A stretch of DNA of 64,000 nucleotides, taken from NCBI GenBank assembly GCA_022453515.1, contig JAJNNY010000006.1:496001-560000 (forward strand), given 5' to 3'. This stretch comes from Astrocystis sublimbata. Taxonomy: Eukaryota; Ascomycota; Sordariomycetes; Xylariales; Xylariaceae. Position numbers and translations under genes: made by a program. Shown one piece after another: positions 10,800 through 21,286 of the stretch. Numbering within the stretch: the stretch's first letter is position 1; every line of letters starts with the position of its first letter. The notes beneath the pieces were generated by a model. It saw only the letters and a program-made list of their open reading frames with translations. It was not told the DNA's origin and searched no databases.

Positions 10800-12861
10800 G
10801 TTGCTATTCCTTCCACGTGGAAGTGCTCTGCATGGAATCTCTGGGTATCGTATGGGCTGTAGACCTGGTCGCTATCATGGGTGGGACAGAGAATGCAAGG
10901 CGGGAGAATTGTCATATAGAAGTACACTCGGTCCCTTTACTTACATTCAGGGCAAGAGTGAAGGTATATACAAAAGACGGCGAATAGGCAACGCAGATCC
11001 GCCGAGTGGTTCTAGATGTCTAGGTTCCCACCCGTAAGCCCCGATCACCTCATTCCGCCTGTCTAGGATTCCTATGGGCAGCGAGTCAGGACCCCGATAG
11101 CGCACAAACGAGGCTTGCGCGAGAAACGCGGCGTTACATACATAATGCCGTTGGAGATTCAATCCGCAATGCACATATTTATCGCTGTAGCCAGTCACTA
11201 AAACCGTTATTAGCGAAGACTAGGTAGATGGTGCCGGCTTCCGCCTGGAGTAGCTCTCAAATAAGGGAGTTGGTGCCGAAATGGCCGCGATGACGATAGA
11301 CCTTGACATGGAGCTGAAAGCAGCACGGCGCAATGGAGACAGTAGCATCGGTGGGCTGATGGGGCGTGGGGCTGAGGTAGGATTGCAGGCAGTTTACGGG
11401 CCACTTTGCATACCTGTAGGAACCTGCCGAGCACGTGCCATATACTATGTACCTAAGTACTTCTGGTGCATTCTTTGGATCGATATCAATGGTGGTGTAT
11501 CGGCGACCCAAGTGGCATGGGCACACGCATTGGAAACCAGGCCGTTGATGACATCATTCTGCCTCGCAGTTGGACAAGCTTCAGGTTCAAAGGTGAGCAC
11601 AGCGTTTAGCATGCAAAGGCGAGAATTAAAAGAGCATCTTAAGGCCAGTCCAGGAGAGGTTGATATAAGTACTATAACGTACGAAGCGTGTTGGCCAATC
11701 CTTGAATACCACTCGTGTAAAGGTTTCGTATCGTAAGTAGTTGCATCGCAATCCGAAATCCGATCTATCGTTTCACATGCAAGTATGGGGTATGGGCGAG
11801 ATGTCCTCCCACGGCGTGATGGCGTCAGAGTCTGTCTAGACCACTCCACAAGCTTCCAGCGGATACAAGGGAAATTACAAGGTAAAGGTCCTTGCCTACC
11901 TAAACCTAGGACAACGCCGGTGGTCACTAGTACCTGCTGCTTGGCCTGCCCATATTGCCGAAACGGGAGATGACCAGGGGCAGAACCAGCTGTGATTGGT
12001 CCCGAGTATGCTGTCAACAGCAGACCGGCGCAAACGCTCCGCTGAAAACCGGGCCTGCTGGCACATTAGAGCGATGTCGTCACTGTAACTTCGATCCCAG
12101 TCTGTGTGCAGGTGGGCTGTGGCACCGCTGTCGCAAAAGTCGATTCAGCAACTGCAAATGGACAGAGAAGAGATATCGACGTTTCCAGGCGAGCCAGGTA
12201 CCGACCAAGCTACTGCGACGCCAATGGGCGTAGTGACAGCGCTGTCCATCTCGATTAGGCACTGGAGTGTTACCGAATCAGTCTTGTTGAGCCGGTAAAC
12301 GCCGTCAAAGCCACCGTTGATTTGTTGTTGTTGAATTGGTGGGCTGGTACCTTGTACTACCTAGGTAGGTACCTAGTCGAGGTAGTGTCGGGGTGCATGA
12401 CTGAAAACCCAAACCCGTCGGGCAAGAGCGCGTAATAATGGTCGGTCACTCGTGTCACTAATTCCTGCTTGTGTCGTGCTCGGGTCAATAGACTTATGCA
12501 TCACCGAACTCTCGTAACCTAACTTCCGCCTAACCCTCCCCCCGCCTCAGCAAAATACCACGCCCGGACCCCCGCGAGCTTTCCTTTTAACCCGATCCAC
12601 CGCCAACCCTTTAACTCACTTGCTTGGTCATTTACACTTGTCTACACACACAAGCCTCACCCTACGCCACATTCCTCCTTGGTTGCTCTGTTCCCCTTGT
12701 TGAGTGAGCAGTGAAACAAACCTTCACCTGTCTTCAACTCTGGTGTGGTGTAGTGTAAACAGTGGCTCTACGATCTGGTTGATCACACATCCCGTCGTTC
12801 TCACTCCCCTTCCCCCTCATCTAGCACATACTACCGCGCCTAGGCGCTGCTGTCCGCCAAA
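10800..12861. promoter_or_regulatory. Divergent intergenic region between the hydrolase and erdS
   Basis: About 2.06 kb separates the two start codons and would contain both promoters. The 330 bases before erdS are rich in C and T on the plus strand (for example 12531-12620), a common feature of fungal housekeeping promoters. A TACCTAGGTA palindrome lies at 12358-12367. Open frames at 11281-11736 (plus) and 11445-12017 (minus) overlap each other and carry no domain, so I do not call them genes. Confidence 0.5.
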
Positions 12862-15603
12862 ATGCCGGGCTTGAAGCAGCCGCTTCTCTACCTAAATCGC
12901 ATGATTGGGCACTCATCTGCGAAAAACCACATCACCAAACTTCGGATGGGCAACACCGAGGCTCTAGAGCAAGACTCGGACTCGGACAAGAAACATCTCA
13001 AATCAGTATACGAGAAACGGGCCAAGCGCCAGTCTGCTCAGGAGGAGAGGAAGTCGCTGCAGGCGAAGCGCAAGCAGGTGGAAGAGGCCGCACGCGCCAC
13101 CGATGTCCCCGAAATCAGCGAAAGCTATGGCACCATCGACGAGCAGACCATCCCTCCTTCCAAAGATATATCCGACCTGTCCGCCGCCCAAGCCGGCTCC
13201 AGGATCAGCTTCACCGCCCGAGTTCACCACACGCGCAACATCAGCTCCAAGCTAGCTTTCGTCCTCCTACGCCAGCAGACGACCACCATACAAGCCGTTG
13301 TCCAGGTTCGTGAGGGTGCAGTATCCGAGCAGTTCGTTCGCTGGGTCGAGCATCTGTACACAGAATGCATCGTGCATGTAGCAGGCGAGCTGCGCGCCCC
13401 GCCCGAGGGCATCAAGACTTGTTCCATTCACGACCTCGAGATCATCGTCGACGAGATGCACGTGTTGACGCCCGTCAACAATCCCCTCCACATTGACGTC
13501 TTTGGAATGGAACAAATGGAAGAAGACCCAGAGACCAAGGAAAAACAACTTGTTGTATCGGGCCGTGTTCGCACCGCTAACCGTGTCGTATTTTTGCGGA
13601 CCCCCGTGATGCAAAGCGTGTTCCGCATCCGCTCTGGCATCTGCAACATCTTCCGCTCCACGCTGGACGACCAAGGCTTCATTGAGATTCAAACCCCCAA
13701 GCTGCAACCAGCTGCAACCGAATCCGGATCATCGGTCTTCCCAGTCAAATACTTCGGAAGAACTGCTTTCCTGGCTCAGAGCCCGCAGCTGGCCAAGCAG
13801 ATGGCCATCTCTGCCGACTTTGGCCGTGTCTATGAAGTAGGTCCTGTGTTCAGAGCAGAGGACAGCAACACGCATCGCCATCTAACCGAGTACACGGGTT
13901 TGGATCTCGAGATGTCTCTTCACAACGACTATCACGAGGCAATGGACATCATTGACACCATGCTCAAGGCAATCTTCAAAGGCATCTACGCCCGGTACCG
14001 TAAGGAGATTGACGCTGTCAAAGAGCGCTTCCCCCACGAGGATCTCGTGTGGTTAGACGAGACCCCTCGTTTGGCATTCAAAGATGGCGTCAAGCTCTTG
14101 AATGACTCTGGTTGGTTAGATGAGGATGGTAAGCCGGCCTCGGATGACGAGGATCTCGCTACACGGGCCGAGATTCGTCTTGGCGAGGTGATCAAGGAGA
14201 AGTATGGAACAGACTATTACATCCTCGATAAATTCCCCGCCTCGGCGCGACCGTTCTACACGCACCTCGACAAAGATGACGACAAAGTCACCAACTCTTT
14301 CGATATCTTCCTCAGGGGCCAGGAGATCACTACTGGCGGCCAGAGGATCAATAATCCCCAGCTTTTAGCTGAGAGAATGACGAAGGCTGGTGTGGACCCA
14401 GACACCATGGAAGAGTATATGCAAGCTTTCGAATGGGGCGCCCCACCGCATGCCGGATGCGGTATTGGCCTGGAGAGAGTATTGTTCCTCTTATTGAATC
14501 TCGGGGATGTCCGCAATGCTTCCATGTTCCCTCGAGATCCAAAATCATTACCCGCGAAAGTGGTCCCTGAACATGACGACAAGCTTCCATTCCCTGACGC
14601 GGATACCATTAAATACGCGTTTGAGGGAGAACACACCCACGTACATCTGCCAGACCTCGAGGAACTCATTGTCAATTACGGCGATGCAACCAACACCTCT
14701 TGGCTCGACGACCGCTATAAGGTTTGGCGAGACACAGACACAGGTGCTGCCATCGGTTACGCTGAAGAGAATGGTTATGCTCTCATCATGGGTAACCCGC
14801 TATGTGACCCACGTCAATACCCCGTAGTCATCGGCGCTTTCCTCAAGTACTTGAAGAAGAGCGAAGATCTCCGGCCGATTTGGCTTCTAGTCTCTGCTCA
14901 AGTGGAAGAGCTACTTGGTTCAACGCTTGGCTGGCGAACTCTCACGTCGGTGGCTGAGGAGCGTGTCGACACTGACAACGTTGGCGGGGTTGCGAAGAAA
15001 GAGCGCCAAGCCAAGAATGCAGATGTGAAAATCCACTCTACAGCCCTTGGAGAGCCTGTCCCGGATGATGTGCAAGCCAAATGCGACAAGCGTGTCCAGG
15101 ACTGGAAGGACAGCCGGAAGGGCAAGAAGCAAGTACATATCACTGATGTGCAGCCTTGGATCTCCATGAAGCATCGGCGTTATCTGTGGGCCGAGGACAA
15201 GGAAGGCGAGATTGTTGGCCTCGTCATCTTGCATCGCCTGTCGCCCAAGAATGGCTACCAGGTCAAGTTTGCTCTTGACTTCCCCGGGGCCCCATCTGGC
15301 AGCATTGAAGCGCTGATTGCATCGGCGCTACGCTTGTTGCAGTCCTCGGGCGTTCAGCATGTGACTTTCGGCGCCGGCGCCACAGACGAACTCGAAGTCG
15401 GTCACAATCTGAACGGTCTGAAGGCCAAGATCTTGAGCCACACCTACAAGACAGTTGCTGCGCAGCTGAAGCTCGGCGCAAAGAGTGACTTCCGCGAGAA
15501 GTTTGGTGTGTACAATGATCCCGTGTACATCTGCTACCCATTCATGGGTCTCGGTGTCTCGGGCGCGAGGACACTAATCAAATTCTTCGAGGATGAGATG
15601 TAG
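12862..15603 (+). CDS. erdS: Ergosteryl-3beta-O-L-aspartate synthase: AspRS-DUF2156 fusion
   Basis: Intronless 913-aa bifunctional protein. Residues about 40-80 form a Lys/Glu-rich helix. About 110-200 is the OB-fold anticodon-binding domain. About 240-565 is a class II AspRS core, with motif 1 near FIEIQTPKL (273-281), motif 2 around VYEVGPVFRAED (323-334, Arg331) and motif 3 GIGLERV (534-540, Arg539). From about 594 to the end there is a DUF2156 acyltransferase of the MprF/LPG-synthase type in place of a normal AspRS stop. This fusion is the published architecture of ErdS, which charges tRNA-Asp and passes the aspartate to the 3beta-hydroxyl of ergosterol. All motifs look intact. The start is uncertain: Met1, Met14 and Met29 are all in frame, and the first 32 residues have no acidic residue. 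The candidate hydrolase partner is divergent upstream; the PDR pump gene converges downstream. Confidence 0.95.
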   Translation: MPGLKQPLLYLNRMIGHSSAKNHITKLRMGNTEALEQDSDSDKKHLKSVYEKRAKRQSAQEERKSLQAKRKQVEEAARATDVPEISESYGTIDEQTIPPSKDISDLSAAQAGSRISFTARVHHTRNISSKLAFVLLRQQTTTIQAVVQVREGAVSEQFVRWVEHLYTECIVHVAGELRAPPEGIKTCSIHDLEIIVDEMHVLTPVNNPLHIDVFGMEQMEEDPETKEKQLVVSGRVRTANRVVFLRTPVMQSVFRIRSGICNIFRSTLDDQGFIEIQTPKLQPAATESGSSVFPVKYFGRTAFLAQSPQLAKQMAISADFGRVYEVGPVFRAEDSNTHRHLTEYTGLDLEMSLHNDYHEAMDIIDTMLKAIFKGIYARYRKEIDAVKERFPHEDLVWLDETPRLAFKDGVKLLNDSGWLDEDGKPASDDEDLATRAEIRLGEVIKEKYGTDYYILDKFPASARPFYTHLDKDDDKVTNSFDIFLRGQEITTGGQRINNPQLLAERMTKAGVDPDTMEEYMQAFEWGAPPHAGCGIGLERVLFLLLNLGDVRNASMFPRDPKSLPAKVVPEHDDKLPFPDADTIKYAFEGEHTHVHLPDLEELIVNYGDATNTSWLDDRYKVWRDTDTGAAIGYAEENGYALIMGNPLCDPRQYPVVIGAFLKYLKKSEDLRPIWLLVSAQVEELLGSTLGWRTLTSVAEERVDTDNVGGVAKKERQAKNADVKIHSTALGEPVPDDVQAKCDKRVQDWKDSRKGKKQVHITDVQPWISMKHRRYLWAEDKEGEIVGLVILHRLSPKNGYQVKFALDFPGAPSGSIEALIASALRLLQSSGVQHVTFGAGATDELEVGHNLNGLKAKILSHTYKTVAAQLKLGAKSDFREKFGVYNDPVYICYPFMGLGVSGARTLIKFFEDEM

Positions 15604-16445
15604 GGAGTCCCTGATCCTGATCGACAACGGTTGAAGCGTGATATGAGTCCTGCGACTCGCGCGTCGATCGCGAGGGAGGACGGGTTAATGAGCAAGCTGG
15701 TCGGCGTTTTCTTCGAGATAATTGGCAGATGCCTTACTGCCTGATCGCGTTTTCATATACACTTCGCACAGCGCACTAGACATATTTGACCGGTTTTGAT
15801 TGTCACGTTTGATATACCCACACAAAGGAAGAATTTGTGTTTGTATTTCTTTTGCTACAGTTTAGATGAGACACGAATATAAATAATAATCATCCCTCAA
15901 CTGAACTTCGACTTGCTTCCTGTTGCATTTAATCGGTCAATTCGGTATCCCTCGAGTAGCTGCGCTCACCGACTATCTATCTGACCTGCCTGAACCCGAA
16001 GCCGAATCCTATGTTGACAATTGCACCACAACGACATTAGCATGTCGGGCTAAAATTATCACATCTTGGAGTTGTTCAAACTTTGAACAGCGCAATCTGT
16101 TAAAGAGCTACAGCCAATCGAACAATGTATTTTTCGGTCCTAGAGACACTAAAGGCTCCGTTTCCTAGCCATAAAAAATTTGGCAATCTTGCCCACAACC
16201 ACGCATGCATATTAGGAACCGTAAACTTGCCATAGCTTCGAAGCTCAAACATCTTAGCGGTCATATGGCACTCAACATTTAACGTTGTGATCGAACAAGA
16301 TCCGTATCACAAAAAATATATATAACTCAAAATCAGTCTTGATCTACTCTAGGTCATTCCCATCCCCATCCTTTCCCGGGACGCCATTGCAATAAAATGA
16401 AGAAAGCAAACTAAAAGAATACTAAGAGATCTGATGTGATCACTC
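15604..16445. other. Convergent 3' flanks of erdS and the ABC transporter
   Basis: An 840-bp stretch holding both 3' UTRs. It is AT-rich with AATAAA-like elements (for example the ataaataataat run near 15880). I see no gene in it. Confidence 0.55.
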
Positions 16446-19400
16446 TTAATTCTTGCTAGAACGCTTGAAGGGCTTCTTCAAGACGTCCACGAATTTTCCC
16501 AACAATCCAAAGACGTATCCAAGCCCGAAGGACCAGCCTCGGATCCGCACTGTATAAATAAAAAAGTAGACCAGCGCCCAATTAGATATGCAGAAAGCCA
16601 GGAATACGCCGAAATCTGTGACAGCATGGGACGATTAGTAAAGGTTTCTATGACGGATCGCAAGATTCACGGTGGGTTTTTTTCGATCTGGGAAGAAGCT
16701 TACCTCTCCACTTCTGATTGGCATTGATGTTCAGCGTCGCCAAATAGTCGTTGCCGCTGCTGTAGGGACAGTACTGGCAGTCGGATGTCGCGTCTGGGTT
16801 CAACAGGTAGCCCGCAGCGGAGCTGACAAACGTGCCTGCGTACTCCTGACATGTCTGACCGGACGGCGCGTCGAAGTGGGCGGTCTCCGACACCTCGCAT
16901 CGTACGGGCGCGCCGTCGAGGGTGGCAGCGAGCATGCCGCCGATCCAGTACGTGCTCGGGTTCACCCAGTAGAGCCAATAGCGCCAGAAGACGGGTATCA
17001 TGCGGTAGGGCTGAACGACACCGTTGAAGAGACCGAACATAACGAAGAAGAAGGGGAGAACCTGCAAGGACTCGGGTTAGCACGTTGTGTACTACATTGG
17101 AGGTCTTGGGTGTTGCTGTGCGTTGACAGGCTAGACTTACGTTCGAGATGACGGTGAAGCTGGGCGCGAATGCGCAGATCCACTGGCCCCAACTGTTCAT
17201 GAACAAAAACATCAGGATGGTCATCAGGTAGGCGTATCCCGACACAGAGCTCTGCGTCGGCAGACCGGTAGGCCAGTACCAGAGCGCCCAGTAGAGTGTT
17301 CCCGCGACGATGGCGGCCGGAATCTCGACCACGATATTTGCGGTGCAGAATGCGACCCAGCCGTACACGCGGGAGGGATACTCTCGGGCCTCCCAGAGGG
17401 CCATATTACCGAAGAACTTGGGCAGGACAGCATTGACAACCGTGGGCGGGATTGTAATAATCAGGAAGCTCGTGAAGAGGCGATTCTGCATATCTGCGAC
17501 AGAAAAACCCAACTTCCAGAAGGTAAAACCGTTGAAGATGCCGATAATGACAGAGGCAAAGAACTTTCCGTACAAGTACGAGGGGTCCCGCCAGTACTGG
17601 CGGAACATTCTCTTGGTCAACTCAACAGTCTGTGTCCAGGTCGATGCGGCGAATTCCCTATATGCCTCCTTATTGGTGCTGCTTTGAGGATGCGTAGCGG
17701 CACTTCGGATCCTCTTTAGGCCATCGATTTCCTCGAGCACTTTCTCGGCCTGTTCACTGTTCCGCCATTCCTCGTTCCAGTCAATCTTCCTGCCGTTCTC
17801 GAGCTTGTGCGGTCGTGCCGCCGTCTCGAGAATAAATTCTGCGACGTTCTTTCCAGGTGGCGGTTTGGCGCCACGCTTGGAGAAGTACTCAATCACATCC
17901 TTCCCGTTCTCGCCAATGGGGCCGAAGTAGAACGTGTTTCCGCCAGGGTTGAGGGCTAGGACCATGTCGAACTGCTGAATGAGGACAGAACTCGGCTGGT
18001 GGATTGTGCAGACGATGGCTTGCCCTGCGCGCGCAAGCTTCTTGAGGAAGCTCACAATTGAGAATGCAGACTGCGAATCCAGGCCAGAAGTAGGTTCGTC
18101 AAGGAATAGCAAAAGTGACGGTTTCGCCGCCAGCTCTACACCGATGGTCAATCGCTTGCGAAGCTCAACCCCGAGAGAGGAGATGATGGCATCTTGAAGA
18201 TCGTTCAACTCCAAGAGATCAATGATCTTGTCCACATAAGCTATCTTCTCAGCGCGCGGGACACTGGCTTCTTGACGGAGGAGAGCACTGAACTCGATCG
18301 CCTCGCGAATGGTTTGCGTACCGTCGTGGATATCTCCTTGCAAGCAGAAACCAGTGTTTCGTTGGAAGTCAGGACCAAGCTCACGGCCATCGACATACAT
18401 CTCGCCACTGATAACTCCGACGCGCTGGCGCTGCGCCAGTGTGTTGAGAAGGGTTGTCTTTCCGGCTCCTGAAGCCCCTACCAACGCAACCAAGAGGCCG
18501 GGCTTGGCATAGCCGCTCACCTTGTTCAGAAGCTTCCGCTCGCCTCCAAGATAAGGCACCGTGTATTCGACGTCGCGCCATGTGAAGATGGAGTCACTGT
18601 TGCTCAGTCTCTCCAAAGCCTCTTCCTCGTTGGCAGCAGCACTTCCGGGGGTATTCGAAGACACACTAGCACCCGACTCGACGTTTTTCTCAACGTCGTT
18701 GGGTGCCGCTGCCTTCTTGGCTTGTTCTTTCGCTTTAGGACTCTTCTTGAAGATGACTGCACCTCCGCCACCGGAGGTGAAGCTAAACCATTCAGTAGCT
18801 GTAACTGTTATGATCATGTAGAGCACCGTGAAAGCAATGACAACACCAAAGTTGCGCCACAGGTTGCCACGGGAGTAGCTGAATTGGGTCTGCAAATAGC
18901 TATCTCCGACCACTTCGGCCGAGTTGACCGCGGCTCCTGCTAGTGCGCAACCTTGAAAGCCTTCTTGGGCACCGGGTCCTTGTGGAATAAGCTGATCCGG
19001 AGCACATTGCATCACACGCCCTGAAAACTCATTCGTAATGACGGCTTCGAAACTGTATGCTAGAGGGTTCACCCAATAGAGCCAGCCAAACCAGATCTTC
19101 TCACTGAGCAGTTGCGTCTTCGGAATAACATAACCTGTGTAGATGATAAGGATGTTGAGTGCTATGCCCGAGAAGCGAACCGCAGTATCGATCTCCGGTG
19201 ACATGCTTGCGAACATCCGATAAAGAGCTGTCACCAGCAGAGTTGTGGTGTATACAAACAGGAGATAGATGAAGAACTTGCTGACATCACGATCCAGGTT
19301 CGTCATGAAGTACATGATGATGCCGAATATTACGACTTGGACAAACAATACGGGGATATCTGTGATGACACGAGCGAGAGAGACTGCAGAAGGGCGGTAG

Positions 19401-21286
19401 AAGGCATAGTCCTTTTGCCGCGCCGACACAGACCGCCCTGCTACTGCCTTTACCAGCTCAGTAAGCTGCAGCCAACCCAGGAACACGATGGAGAAAAAGC
19501 AGGCACCGCCACGAGTAAAGGCACCTGCGGTGGAGAAAGGCTCATTGTAGTAGATGGATCCGACTATCAAGCCGTTGGAGATGATGGTGAAAAGCTTAGT
19601 CCAAAGTGTGGTGGTGTCACCGAGAAGCAGCCAAAATTCCCGCTTGGTGCAGTTCATAACTTGACGGGGAAAGGATACAGTGTATGGTGACTTTTCGCTG
19701 ACGTTGCCGGATTTTGATTCCTGGACAGCACCCTCGAAGCGCTTGGTATGCTCATAGTTGGTTTGTTGTAGGTGCTTTTCGTAGTCTTGGACGTCGTCGA
19801 GAAGCCTTTGGTAGTTTGCAGAGTTCCGGAACGCGGTTTCTAGTTCCACTGCGGTCTTGGGAGCCCTGTCCTCAAAGCCGGGTCTAAAACGTCGTTCTCT
19901 TGGGTCGGTGACTGCAGTTAAGAAGTCCGCTGTTGTCTGTGATTCGGGGCACTCGAAACCAAGATTGATGAAATACTGCTTGGCCTCTTTGGCTGGGCCG
20001 GAGTATATTTCACGCCCCTCGTCGATAACCAGGACCTTGTCCATGAGTTCATAGATACCTTCTCCTGCTTGATATAAGGTGACGAGTGTGGTACGGTCGG
20101 TGATGTCCGTCATGATTCGTAAAGATTTAGCGTAATCCAGGGCGGTGGAAGCGTCAAGACCACGAGTTGAGTTATCCCAGGCCATGACTGTCGATTTGGA
20201 CGCCAAAGTTTCCGTGATAGACACTCGCTTACGTTCACCACCGGAAACGCCACGGACGAAATCATCACCCACGAGCGTGTATTTGGTGTGGCTAATTCCA
20301 AACATCTTCATCAACGCTTCCGCAATGACGGGAATCTCCTCCTTACTCGACTTTTTGGTCTTGTTGAGTAATGCGAAGGTGAGGGTCTGCCACACGTTCA
20401 AAGTAGCATGATGAATGTCGTCTTCGGGGTTGTAGTTAACCTCGCCACGATACATCTTCTTCTGTCTCTTGGCGGGAATGCCACCGTAGGACACGTCGCC
20501 TTCGACGGCAGCAAACGACTCGCGATTGTTGGTAATAGCCTTCAAAAAGGTAGAACATCCGGAGCCTGGACGGCCCAAGACAAGCATCATCTCGCCGTCG
20601 CGCACACAGCCGGTGAAATCGTGAATCAGGGTTCGAGTTGGTGGTTTCCGGAAGAGCAGAGATGGGAATAACTTGGTGATATTGTTGTATAGATCTGGGC
20701 CAAAGGTCCCGACGACAGCGTCCGGCACTGTGCGTACAAAGGACGCGGCACTTCCAATCCCCTTGACGTTGAGGTTTCGATAGACAACTCCTACCCTCTT
20801 CTCTGATCCATCTTCTGTGCGCTTCTCGAAGTGACCCTCCCTCATGAACTTTCCCAACTCAAACTCATTGCCGTCATCGTCAGCATCGTCCTCTTCGACA
20901 TCAGTATCTTGTTCGTCAGCTTCCTCGTCGGCTCCGGCTCCTCTTGAGGCTCTGGACGCCCTCGATCGTGTGGACCGTGTGTGCTGGAGAGGACGACTGG
21001 CTTGGGTTTCATGTGTTCTTGTCTGGTGTAATTGGATGAGACTGTGGCGTAGTTCTTGCAGCTGTTCCCTAGCAGCAGCTTCATCGACACCGCCGACATC
21101 GTGTTCGCCCCAAGTGCCGTCGACAGGAGAGATGTCGTCCTGGGCTCGGCCTATGGCTGCGTCATGGGCAGCGGGATGTAATATGCTTGCATCTACAGGC
21201 CTGTCTCCCCTGTGCCATTGATTCACCGGGGGTTGCGATGAATCCGTGCGGGTGAGGCGCTTCTCGTCGACCGTGGTTGTCCACAT
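16446..21286 (-). CDS. Full-size PDR/ABCG-type multidrug ABC transporter
   Basis: Three exons, 21286-17141, 17061-16704 and 16615-16446, encode about 1557 aa in the order NBD1-TMD1-NBD2-TMD2. NBD1 has a degenerate Walker A, GRPGSGCST (near residue 237), signature VSGGERKRVSI and the unusual Walker B WDNSTRGLD. NBD2 has a canonical GASGAGKTT Walker A (near 935), a degenerate signature LGVELRKRLTIGVEL and FLDEPTSGLD. This asymmetry is characteristic of PDR pumps such as Pdr5/Cdr1. The acidic N-terminal stretch (roughly residues 110-145) is long. The last two exons restore TMD2: VISN|VLPFFFVMFG, then RG|DFGVFLAF and a basic tail ending SSKN. The open frame continues upstream only to a TTG, so ATG 21286 is the start. 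Expected role: ATP-driven export of azoles, other xenobiotics or lipids at the plasma membrane. Substrate unknown. Confidence 0.95.

Noticed and set aside
11281..12017. Two overlapping frames of 151 and 190 codons between the hydrolase and erdS
   Set aside because: They occupy opposite strands, lack domains and splice support, and lie in a probable divergent promoter.
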